21,461 bases of DNA, from the NCBI GenBank assembly GCA_945868195.1, contig CAMBLP010000023.1, forward strand, positions 1 to 21,461, in the 5' to 3' direction. Both the position numbers and the translations under genes were made by a program. Positions within the stretch are counted from its first letter, which is position 1; each line of letters begins with the position of its first letter. Source of the stretch: Bordetella parapertussis. Its GTDB lineage: Bacteria > Pseudomonadota > Gammaproteobacteria > Burkholderiales > Burkholderiaceae_B. Below the pieces are notes generated by a model. It worked only from the letters and a program-made list of their open reading frames with translations. It was not told the origin of the DNA and made no database searches. Below are positions 15,134 to 21,461 of the stretch, piece by piece.

Positions 15134-16129
15134 TCAGTCCAGCGAAAGCTTGAGGTCTTCTATCACTTCATCCCAACGCCTTTTTTCATCTTGGATGCGC
15201 TGTCTGAGTTCGCCAGGGCTTGAACCGACTGTTGAAAAATATTGAGAAGCAAATTTATTTTTAATTTCTTCGCTGGCCAACAGTTCGGCGAGCGTTGTGT
15301 GGAGTCGCTCAAGGATGACTGCAGGAGTGCCCGCAGGTGCCAGGATCGCATTCCAAGAAATGGCTTCAAACTCGGCAAAGCCCTGCTCGGAGAGCGGTTT
15401 GATGCCTGGTAGCGTGGCGATCGCCTGTTGGCTCGTGACGCCTAAGGCTTTGACTTTGCCGCTTTTGATTTGAGTCATCGCGATCGCGGGCACCATGAAA
15501 GCAGCCTGAATGTCTTGGGCGATGACGGCTGTGGTGACCTGTGGAAAACCGTTGTAGGGAATATGCGTGAGCGCAACACCTGCTTGTTTTTTAAAGAGCT
15601 CCATCGCGAGGTGGGATGCGCTGCCGGCGCCGATGGAGCCGTAGTTCCATCGACCCGCGTGTTGTTTGGCTTGGGCGACAAAGTCGGCGACGTTGGCACC
15701 GTTAAAGCTCGCATTGACCACGAGAACGTTTGGACTGGTCGCAACCAAGGTGATGGGTGCGAGGTCGGTGACGGGATCGTAGCCCAGTGTTTTTTTATAA
15801 AGCGTTGGTGCTGTGACGAGAGGGCCGTTGATCGTGTAGAGCAGCGTATAACCATCGGCAGGCGCACGTGCCACAAAGCGGGTGCCGATGTTGCCGCCTG
15901 CGCCGGGCTTGTTTTCAACGACAATATTTTGTCCGAGCTGTTTAGCGAGCGGGACAGCGAGTGTGCGCGCCAGAATATCAGGCGAGGATCCGGCGGGAAA
16001 GGGAACGATCAGATGAATCGGCTTTTCACGAGGCCAAGTGTTTTGTGCGGATGCGGGACGCAACGCAAAGGTCGACAGTAGCGTGACTGTGCAGGCAAGG
16101 AGACAAAGCAAGCGGGAAGAAAAAAACAT
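15134..16129 (-). CDS. Bug-family tripartite tricarboxylate transporter receptor
   Basis: A 331-aa periplasmic substrate-binding protein of the Bug (TctC) family, greatly expanded in Burkholderiales and especially Alcaligenaceae. The start at 16129 gives a signal peptide (MFFSSR, hydrophobic run, ASA cleavage site) and is preceded by AGGTG; an extension to 16246 would overlap gpsA. Mature-domain signatures are PIHLIVPFPAGSSPDILAR, NKPGAGGNIGTRFVARAPADGYTLL, YDPVTDLAPITL, WNYGSIGAGSASHLAMELFK and IKALGVTS-like VKALGVTSQQ. The ligand, probably a carboxylate, cannot be told. No TctA or TctB membrane genes are nearby, so it is an orphan receptor that may borrow a distant transporter. It begins 10 nt after the gpsA stop and appears to be the last gene of that operon. 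Confidence 0.94.
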   Translation of the reverse strand: MFFSSRLLCLLACTVTLLSTFALRPASAQNTWPREKPIHLIVPFPAGSSPDILARTLAVPLAKQLGQNIVVENKPGAGGNIGTRFVARAPADGYTLLYTINGPLVTAPTLYKKTLGYDPVTDLAPITLVATSPNVLVVNASFNGANVADFVAQAKQHAGRWNYGSIGAGSASHLAMELFKKQAGVALTHIPYNGFPQVTTAVIAQDIQAAFMVPAIAMTQIKSGKVKALGVTSQQAIATLPGIKPLSEQGFAEFEAISWNAILAPAGTPAVILERLHTTLAELLASEEIKNKFASQYFSTVGSSPGELRQRIQDEKRRWDEVIEDLKLSLD

Positions 16130-16139
16130 GAGGCACCTA

Positions 16140-17219
16140 TTATTCGGTTGTGGCCACGCGCGAAAGAAGGCGTGTGACGGCCTCGAAGGGTGCCACACCC
16201 TCGAACAGCACCTCACACACAGCATGGGTAATCGGCAATTCAACACCGAGTTGAGAGGCTCGTTTGAGTACGGCTTGTGCGCAGCGCGCGCCTTCGGCAG
16301 TGAGGCCAGTCGCCAACACTTCGTTTAAGGATTTGCCGCGACCAATTTCGAGGCCGACTTGGCGATTACGCGACAGGTCGCCCGTCGCGGTCAGTACAAG
16401 ATCTCCGAGACCAGTGAGACCAGAAAATGTCGCGCTCTGGGCGCCGAGAGCCTCGCCAAAGCGGGTCATTTCCGCCAGACCTCGGGTGATGAGTGCTGCG
16501 CGTGCGTTGGTGCCCAATCCGAGCCCCTCGCCGATGCCGCAGGCAATCGCCATGACGTTTTTCAGAGCACCGCCGACCTCGACGCCAATGACATCTTGGT
16601 TGGCATAGACGCGCATGGCGCCACCATGCAGCGCTGAGATCGTCGCGCGTCTCAACGCCGCATCGTGGCTGGCAATGGTGAGCGCAACGGGCAGGCCTTG
16701 AGCGACCTCGCGGGCGAAGGAAGGGCCGGAGAGCACACCTGTTGGGATGTTGGGGACAGCGCTCAGCGCAGCGCGTGCAATCTCGCTGGGCAGCATACCG
16801 GTCTCTGCCTCGAGGCCTTTACAGGCCCATACGATGCCTGTGAGCGGTTGCTGTTTGGGTGAAAGTTGCGTGCGGAGCTGTTGCGACAGTTTTTCGCCAA
16901 GCTCAGTGCATAAAACGCGCAGGCCGGCGAGGGGAACACTCAAAATAAGCAAACCTGCAGCCTCAGGCGTTCTGGCTGATGTGTGTGCCAAGGCATGATC
17001 AAGGTTAGAGGTAAATAAAAGCGTGTCTGGTAGCGCGATGCCTGGCAGGTAACGGGTGTTTTCTCGGCGAGCAGCCAGTTGCTCGGCGAACGCGGGATGA
17101 CGCGCCCATAGCATCGTGGGTGCATGGCGGCTCGCCGCGCAGGCAAGAGCGGTGCCCCAAGCGCCAGCACCAAGCACCGCGACGGGTCGCGGGGATTGTT
17201 CAGCTTTGTGCATGGTCAT
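16140..17219 (-). CDS. gpsA: NAD(P)-dependent glycerol-3-phosphate dehydrogenase
   Basis: A 359-aa cytosolic enzyme reducing dihydroxyacetone phosphate to sn-glycerol 3-phosphate for phospholipid synthesis. The N-terminal Rossmann domain has [13 protein letters not shown] at 14-26, the ILSVPL segment at 92-97 and WACKGLE at 131-137. The C-terminal helical domain includes [10 protein letters not shown] at 164-173, catalytic K220 in [14 protein letters not shown], and [15 protein letters not shown] leading to SRNRQVG. A second ATG two codons in (17213) is an alternative start. It follows secB after 12 nt and is followed by the Bug receptor after 10 nt, so all are probably in one transcript. The secB-gpsA pairing is common in proteobacteria. 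Confidence 0.97.
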   Translation of the reverse strand: MTMHKAEQSPRPVAVLGAGAWGTALACAASRHAPTMLWARHPAFAEQLAARRENTRYLPGIALPDTLLFTSNLDHALAHTSARTPEAAGLLILSVPLAGLRVLCTELGEKLSQQLRTQLSPKQQPLTGIVWACKGLEAETGMLPSEIARAALSAVPNIPTGVLSGPSFAREVAQGLPVALTIASHDAALRRATISALHGGAMRVYANQDVIGVEVGGALKNVMAIACGIGEGLGLGTNARAALITRGLAEMTRFGEALGAQSATFSGLTGLGDLVLTATGDLSRNRQVGLEIGRGKSLNEVLATGLTAEGARCAQAVLKRASQLGVELPITHAVCEVLFEGVAPFEAVTRLLSRVATTE

Positions 17220-17231
17220 GGGATGTCAGCG

Positions 17232-17741
17232 TTACTGACGCGTCACACCGGGGGGCAAAATCAGGCCCGAATCTGCAGGCGCTGACTCAGCTTCTTGGGC
17301 TGCCTGAGCGATGCGTTGCTCGTAAAGGGCTTGGAAGTTGACCTCAGCCAAGTGCAAGGGGGGTAAAGAAGTACGCGTGATCGCATCGGCGACGTTCGAG
17401 CGCAGATAAGGGTAAAGCATAGTCGGACACACGATGCCCATCAAGGGATCGATCTGTTCGGCGGGGATGTTCACCATTTCGAAAATCGCGGCCTGTGTGG
17501 CTTCGACGAGATATAAAACCTTGTCCTTGATGCGTGTGGTGACGGTCACGGTCACGGTGGACTCAAAGACGGTTTCGGCTAAGGCTTGACCACCAATATT
17601 GATCGAAACCTCGACTGCGGGGGCTTCTTGCTCGAGAAAGATGCTTGGTGCGTTGGGCATCTCAAGCGAGAGATCTTTCAGGTATACGCGTTGCATGTTG
17701 AAGGAGGGAGCGTTGTCAGCTTGAGTGTTTTGTTCGGCCAT
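17232..17741 (-). CDS. secB: Protein-export chaperone SecB
   Basis: A 169-aa tetrameric cytosolic chaperone that keeps preproteins unfolded and delivers them to SecA. Family marks: [19 protein letters not shown] near 14-32, the beta core [26 protein letters not shown], and [32 protein letters not shown] in the C-terminal half, which forms the SecA and substrate surfaces. Length and acidic start are typical. An upstream gap of 90 nt to grxC contains a possible -35 (TTGACT on the minus strand, 17786-17791) but no clear -10, so an own promoter is uncertain. It is the export partner for the many signal-peptide proteins seen here, such as azurin and the Bug receptor, though those need not be SecB clients. 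Confidence 0.98.
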   Translation of the reverse strand: MAEQNTQADNAPSFNMQRVYLKDLSLEMPNAPSIFLEQEAPAVEVSINIGGQALAETVFESTVTVTVTTRIKDKVLYLVEATQAAIFEMVNIPAEQIDPLMGIVCPTMLYPYLRSNVADAITRTSLPPLHLAEVNFQALYEQRIAQAAQEAESAPADSGLILPPGVTRQ

Positions 17742-17831
17742 GAAAATTTCCAGTAAAAACTAAAATGGAGGCGATGTTGATGTCGAGTCAAGAAATCGCG
17801 AGAAAACAGCAAATAAAAGAGCGAAGGGTAT

Positions 17832-18089
17832 TTAGCCGTTGAGCAAAGGCAAGAGCTTGCCCTCGCGATCCAGCGCAGACAAATCGTCGAAACCGCCGAC
17901 GTGGGTATCGCCGATATAGATCTGAGGCACGGTTCGTCGCCCGGTACGTTCCATCATGAGTGCGCGTTGCGCGGCGTCTTCGTCAATCCGGATTTTTTCG
18001 ATCTCCGCCACGCCACGCTGTGTCAGCAGCATTTCGGCGCGCGTGCAAAAGGGGCAATAACCGGTGGTGTACATCACGACTTTATTCAT
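17832..18089 (-). CDS. grxC: Glutaredoxin 3 (GrxC)
   Basis: An 85-aa dithiol glutaredoxin that reduces disulfides and glutathione-mixed disulfides in the cytosol. The active site is YCPFC at residues 11-15. Substrate and glutathione-binding parts are TVPQIYIGDTHVGGFDDL, with the cis-proline in TVP and the GGFDDL loop. The start at 18089 (MNKVVMYTTGYCPFC) has GGAG six bases upstream on the minus strand; a longer form would need a TTG codon. It lies between the rhodanese and secB, an order common in Betaproteobacteria. Confidence 0.97.
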   Translation of the reverse strand: MNKVVMYTTGYCPFCTRAEMLLTQRGVAEIEKIRIDEDAAQRALMMERTGRRTVPQIYIGDTHVGGFDDLSALDREGKLLPLLNG

Positions 18090-18108
18090 CTGAGGCTCCA
18101 AGAGGTCA

Positions 18109-18519
18109 TTATTTTGTGGTTAAGGGCAGTCCGGCGGTTGACCAGGCGCGCATACCGCCACCGAGCACATTGACTTGCGTAAAGCCAAGGGCACGTAGGC
18201 GTACCGCAGCGCTGCCAGCGGTGCGACCAAAGTCGCATACGACGATTAATGGCTTGTTTTTGGGCAAATTGGCCGCTTTTTTCTCAATTTCGTTGGCGGG
18301 GATGCTGCGCGCTTGGGCAATATGCCCCGATTTGTAGGCATCGCTAGGGCGAATATCGATCATGATGGCATGCTGATGGTTCATCAATTGCACGGCTTCT
18401 GTGCAGGAGATACTCGCACCTGCACGTTTGCTTTGGATCATGGGCCAGGCGAGTGCCAAGCCCGAGACCAAGGCCACGCCGATTAACAACAGGTTATTTT
18501 GACTAAAAAAGAAATCCAC
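18109..18519 (-). CDS. Membrane-anchored rhodanese-like protein
   Basis: A 136-aa protein with an N-terminal membrane anchor (about 9-29) and a single rhodanese domain (about 37-134). The active-site cysteine is C95 in VVCDFGRTAG, the position of the sulfur-accepting persulfide loop; DIRPSDAYKSGHI is the conserved CH2A-type motif and GGMRAWSTAGLP the C-terminal motif. It may act in sulfur transfer or thiol redox, a reaction not settled for this subfamily. With an anchor near the N-terminus and two positive residues (K31, R32) following, the domain may face the cytosol. It precedes grxC by 19 nt, and both sit in a thiol-redox block with secB. It is divergent from gpmA across about 106 nt. Confidence 0.93.
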   Translation of the reverse strand: MDFFFSQNNLLLIGVALVSGLALAWPMIQSKRAGASISCTEAVQLMNHQHAIMIDIRPSDAYKSGHIAQARSIPANEIEKKAANLPKNKPLIVVCDFGRTAGSAAVRLRALGFTQVNVLGGGMRAWSTAGLPLTTK

Positions 18520-18561
18520 GGTGTATCCAGAGAGGCGGTTGCACCCAAAATTTGGGGTGGG

Positions 18562-18590
18562 TTATGAGATATGACTCAGACAATTATAAA
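18562..18590 (+). promoter_or_regulatory. Possible gpmA promoter
   Basis: TATAAA (18585-18590), followed by AT, serves as a candidate -10 with TTATGA (18562-18567) as a weak -35 at 17-nt spacing. Transcription would start near 18597, leaving a leader of about 28 nt before the gpmA ATG. Confidence 0.35.
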
Positions 18591-18625
18591 ATGATGCTTT
18601 ATCCACACTTTAACCTGTGTCTGCC

Positions 18626-19378
18626 ATGTATAAAATTGTATTGATGCGTCACGGCGAAAGCCAATGGAATCTCGAAAATCGTTTTACGGGCTGGACCGAC
18701 GTCGATCTGACTGATTTGGGTCGTGCGCAGGCTCGCAAAGCAGGTCAAATGTTAAAAGACCAAGGTTACGAATTCGATATCGCTTTTACCTCGGTGCTCA
18801 AACGCGCCATCCGCACGCTTTGGATCGCACTGGATGCGATGGACGCAATGTATCTGCCGGTCCATAACAATTGGCGTCTCAACGAGCGTCATTATGGCGC
18901 GCTCCAGGGCCTAAACAAAGCTGAAACGGCCGCCCAGTATGGCGATGAGCAGGTGCTGATCTGGCGGCGCGCCTACGCAATCGCACCCAATCCGCTCGCA
19001 CTCGATGACCCTAGGCACCCAAAGTTTGACCCGCGCTATGCACGCCTGACCGCACAGCAATTGCCTGCGACAGAGTGTTTGAAAGACACGGTCGAGCGTG
19101 TGCTGCCATTTTGGGAAGAAACGATTGCTCCCGCCATACGCGCCGGTCGTCGAGTGATGATTTCTGCGCACGGCAATAGCTTGCGTGCCTTGATCAAACA
19201 TCTTGACCACGTTTCCGAAGAGGATATTGTGCATCTGAATATCCCGACCGGGCAGCCCCTAGTGTACGAGCTCGACAAGGATTTGCGTCCGCTTCGGCAT
19301 TATTACCTCGGCGATCCAGCCGAAATCGCGGCGGCGATGGCTGCGGTCGAGGCGCAAGGCAAGGCAAAAAAGGGATAG
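18626..19378 (+). CDS. gpmA: 2,3-bisphosphoglycerate-dependent phosphoglycerate mutase
   Basis: A 250-aa glycolytic enzyme interconverting 3- and 2-phosphoglycerate. The phosphohistidine is H9 in [10 protein letters not shown]87 (NERHYG) and H182 ([13 protein letters not shown]) complete the catalytic site. TGWTDVDLT and [11 protein letters not shown] are family signatures and the length is typical. The ATG at 18626 gives the usual N-terminus [10 protein letters not shown]; an in-frame GTG at 18617 would add three residues. The C-terminal tail is Lys/Ala rich. envC follows after 4 nt, an arrangement (gpmA-envC-ctpA) recalled for many Betaproteobacteria and similar to the gpmI-envC linkage of enterics. 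Confidence 0.97.
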   Translation: MYKIVLMRHGESQWNLENRFTGWTDVDLTDLGRAQARKAGQMLKDQGYEFDIAFTSVLKRAIRTLWIALDAMDAMYLPVHNNWRLNERHYGALQGLNKAETAAQYGDEQVLIWRRAYAIAPNPLALDDPRHPKFDPRYARLTAQQLPATECLKDTVERVLPFWEETIAPAIRAGRRVMISAHGNSLRALIKHLDHVSEEDIVHLNIPTGQPLVYELDKDLRPLRHYYLGDPAEIAAAMAAVEAQGKAKKG

Positions 19379-19382
19379 CCGT

Positions 19383-20717
19383 ATGCGACTGGCGTTCTGG
19401 CGGTGGTGCATCGCGATGGCCTTGTCGGCCATGGTGGGCGCACCGTTGGCCGCGCCTGAAGCGGACGACTTGGCGAATCGTCGAAGCGCTGTCGAGCGTC
19501 AGCGGGTCGATTTGCGTGCCCGTATTCAAACGCTCCAAAAGGAGCTAGACGCGCGCGAGGCCGTTCGCAAGGAGGCCGCCGATGCCCTCAAGTCCTCCGA
19601 GGTCGCGATTTCTCAAACAACGCGACGACTCAACGAGTTGTCTGCCCAGCTTAAAAAAGCGCGCACTGAGCTTGAGACTTTAAAAAACCAGATTCAGCGT
19701 CAGCAAGGCATTCTTGTGCAACGCCGCGAGGAGCTTTCGGATCAATTGCGTCGCCAATATTCAAGTGGTTTATCGCCTTGGGCGGCCTTGCTCTCCGGCG
19801 ACGATCCCCAAGAACTGAGTCGAAATCTTTCCTACCTCGACTATATTTCTCAGGCGCGTGCCAAGGCGGTTGCCGAGCTGAAAATCGAGATCGAGCGTTT
19901 GGCTCAACTTGAGGCGCGCTTGGATGTGCGTCAAAAAGAGGTGGCGCAGTTGGTCGAAGAGACCACGAAACAGCGCTCGGTGCTGGAGACGCAACAAAAG
20001 GAACGCTCAACGGTATTGGCCAGGATCGAAGGCCAAATTCAGGCTCAACGTTCTGAGGCCGTGCGCTTAGGTCAGGACGACCAGCGACTCAGTGGGCTCA
20101 TTGATCGTCTTGGCGGACAGATTCAGGAAGCCCAAAAGGCGGAAGAGACGCGTCGTGCAGAGCAAGCGAAGCTGGCTGAGCAGGCCAAACGCGAGGAGCA
20201 AGCGAAACAGGCCGAGTCGGCGCGCCGAGCCGAGGAGCAGCAGATCGAGCGTGCTCGCAGGCTTGCGCTGGAGCAGGAGCGTAAGGAGTCTGCGCGGGCC
20301 TCTGAGGCCGCGGTGACCACGCTGTCTGGCGAGGGCCTTAAAAAAGGCTTGCGATGGCCCTTGAGGGGCACCGTGATGGCCCGCTTTGGAACGAATCGAC
20401 CTGAGGGGGGCATATGGCGAGGCGTGTTGATCAAGGCCTCTGCAGGCACACCCGTCCATGCTGTGGGCGGAGGAACTGTAGTCTATTCCAACTGGCTCCG
20501 GGGATTCGGAAATTTGCTCATCGTTGACCATGGTGATCAATACTTGAGCGTTTACGCCTATAACCAGAGTCTGCTTAAACAGGTTGGGGATTCGGTGCGG
20601 GCTGGAGATCCCTTGGCTCTTGCCGGAAGTACCGGTGGACAGGTGGATTCGGCCCTATACTTCGAGATTAGGCATCGTGGCGCAGCCCTAGACCCTTTGG
20701 GGTTTTTATCCCGGTAG
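19383..20717 (+). CDS. envC: EnvC-like murein hydrolase activator (degenerate M23)
   Basis: A 444-aa protein. In enterics EnvC sits in the periplasm and activates cell-wall amidases at the division septum. It begins with a signal peptide (about 1-23, APLAA cleavage region), then a long coiled coil in two parts (about 26-125 and 155-310) rich in Glu, Gln, Arg and Ala with RAEQAKLAEQ-type repeats near 258-290, and ends in a LytM/M23 domain (about 322-444). The zinc-binding H-x3-D motif is replaced (GIWRGVLI), and the second HxH site reads YFEIRH, so the peptidase is expected to be inactive, as in E. coli EnvC. Start choice is supported by AGGGA seven bases before the ATG, within the gpmA end. 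ctpA follows after 100 nt. Confidence 0.94.
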   Translation: MRLAFWRWCIAMALSAMVGAPLAAPEADDLANRRSAVERQRVDLRARIQTLQKELDAREAVRKEAADALKSSEVAISQTTRRLNELSAQLKKARTELETLKNQIQRQQGILVQRREELSDQLRRQYSSGLSPWAALLSGDDPQELSRNLSYLDYISQARAKAVAELKIEIERLAQLEARLDVRQKEVAQLVEETTKQRSVLETQQKERSTVLARIEGQIQAQRSEAVRLGQDDQRLSGLIDRLGGQIQEAQKAEETRRAEQAKLAEQAKREEQAKQAESARRAEEQQIERARRLALEQERKESARASEAAVTTLSGEGLKKGLRWPLRGTVMARFGTNRPEGGIWRGVLIKASAGTPVHAVGGGTVVYSNWLRGFGNLLIVDHGDQYLSVYAYNQSLLKQVGDSVRAGDPLALAGSTGGQVDSALYFEIRHRGAALDPLGFLSR

Positions 20718-20817
20718 TGATTTGCGGGATGGGATTGCCATTCTTCGCTCAGACCATTACGCTTTGTTTAATTTTTGTCTTGTTTTAATTTGATCGGCAT
20801 TCAACTTGGGAATGTGC

Positions 20818-21461
20818 ATGAGCACTCGCAAAATACGTAGTTTGGGTTTGGTGTCCGTTGGCGTGTTCGCAGGGGTGCTCTTAAGTCTTGGGCTCAGTGC
20901 GGTCGCCCAAAGAGGTTCGCCTTTGCCGCTTGACGAGTTGCGTCAGTTTTCGAGCGTGTTTTCCGCGATTAAAAATAATTACGTCGAACCCGTTCCTGAT
21001 AAAAAACTGATTAGCGGTGCGATCTCAGGCATGTTGTCTGATCTTGATCCTCATTCCGCCTATCTGGATGCGGATGCTTTCAAAGAAATGCAGAGTGCCA
21101 CGCAAGGTGAGTTCGGTGGCTTGGGTATCGAAGTCGGCACTGAAGACGGCATGGTCAAAGTGATCTCGCCGATCGAGGACACACCGGCGGCTCGCGCAGG
21201 CATTCGCGCGGGCGATGTGATTACCAAAATCAACGATACCTCGACCAAGGGCTTGTCGCTGACAGATGCCGTAAAAATGATGCGCGGCCCGGTCAAGACG
21301 CCGATTACGTTGACGATTTCTCGTCAGGGACAGGCGCAGCCCATCGTCATTAAGATCGTCCGTGACACGATCCGAGTGCGCAGCGTGCGCAGCAAGATGT
21401 TGCCGGACAATATCGGCTATATCCGTATTGCGCAATTCCAGGAAAAAACCGGTGTGGACTT
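20818..21461 (+). CDS. ctpA: C-terminal processing peptidase CtpA (S41), 5' part
   Basis: An incomplete gene running off the window; 214 codons plus two bases are present with no stop. The ATG at 20818 is preceded by GGGAA at 5-nt spacing. The N-terminus has an uncleaved or signal-type hydrophobic segment (about 8-30, GLVSVGVFAGVLLSLGLSAVAQ region), followed by LDELRQFSSVFSAIKNNYVEP, the GMLSDLDPHSAYLD helix and a PDZ domain (about 95-185, GEFGGLGIEV, DTPAARAGIRAGDVITKI, MMRGPVKTPITLTI). IGYIRIAQF begins the S41 protease core. The catalytic Ser-Lys pair of the family lies beyond the end of the window. S41 proteases process periplasmic and envelope proteins. The link with envC suggests cell-wall hydrolase control, an inference from context. 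Confidence 0.95.
   Translation, partial: MSTRKIRSLGLVSVGVFAGVLLSLGLSAVAQRGSPLPLDELRQFSSVFSAIKNNYVEPVPDKKLISGAISGMLSDLDPHSAYLDADAFKEMQSATQGEFGGLGIEVGTEDGMVKVISPIEDTPAARAGIRAGDVITKINDTSTKGLSLTDAVKMMRGPVKTPITLTISRQGQAQPIVIKIVRDTIRVRSVRSKMLPDNIGYIRIAQFQEKTGVD

Noticed and set aside
15470..16081. Plus-strand open frame of 203 codons within the Bug receptor gene
   Set aside because: It is the complement of a well-supported receptor gene and shows Cys/Gly/Arg-rich low-quality protein with no family features.
20158..20290. Repetitive-looking stretch in envC
   Set aside because: The repeats encode an Ala/Glu/Gln/Lys/Arg coiled coil typical of EnvC-like and TolA-like proteins; no tandem DNA repeat of fixed length is present.
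20067..20540. Minus-strand open frame of 157 codons across envC
   Set aside because: It is antisense to the coiled coil and LytM region; the leucine-rich product arises from complementing the Glu/Gln/Ala/Lys codons of the coiled coil.

Overview
The window is ordinary chromosomal sequence from a betaproteobacterium, most likely Burkholderiales and plausibly Alcaligenaceae or a relative. This rests on three things: the neighbourhood rsmB - DUF4390 - ntrY - ntrX, the run rhodanese - grxC - secB - gpsA facing gpmA - envC - ctpA, and the presence of azurin plus a Bug-type solute receptor. The assignment is inferred from gene content, not from a marker phylogeny. Genes are packed tightly and no rRNA, tRNA, IS element, prophage or CRISPR array was found.

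Region 1 (1-397) is the only long gene-free stretch. It is a large imperfect inverted repeat centred near 195-199 whose left arm copies, in reverse, the first bases of yggS. Because it runs to the window edge it may be a contig-end fold-back built on a genuine palindromic element. Region 2 (378-6072) holds yggS (PLP homeostasis), a dprA-azurin pair on the minus strand, then def and a SemiSWEET transporter on the plus strand converging on fmt and rimO on the minus strand. Classical def-fmt-rsmB linkage is broken here by an inverted fmt-rimO block. Region 3 (6073-11026) is a plus-strand operon: rsmB, a DUF4390 exported protein, the NtrY-like sensor kinase and a short NtrX-like regulator lacking the sigma-54 AAA+ module.

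Region 4 (11023-13845) has an orphan XdhC-family protein divergent from a TauE/SafE-type permease with a 12-bp palindrome between them, followed by a convergent BioC-like methyltransferase. Region 5 (13900-15110) is comF and trmL. Region 6 (15134-18519) is a minus-strand cluster read as rhodanese, grxC, secB, gpsA and a Bug receptor. Region 7 (18626-21461) is gpmA, envC and the 5' part of ctpA, which runs off the window.

Functionally the window combines translation and RNA modification (def, fmt, rimO, rsmB, trmL), DNA uptake (dprA, comF), redox and export (azurin, grxC, secB), lipid and glycolytic metabolism (gpsA, gpmA), envelope proteolysis and division (envC, ctpA) and a two-component system. 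No clear new multi-gene system is visible. The items most worth a second look are the terminal inverted repeat, the NtrX regulator without AAA+ domain, the rearranged def/fmt region, and five convergent junctions with overlaps or very short gaps and no visible intrinsic terminator.
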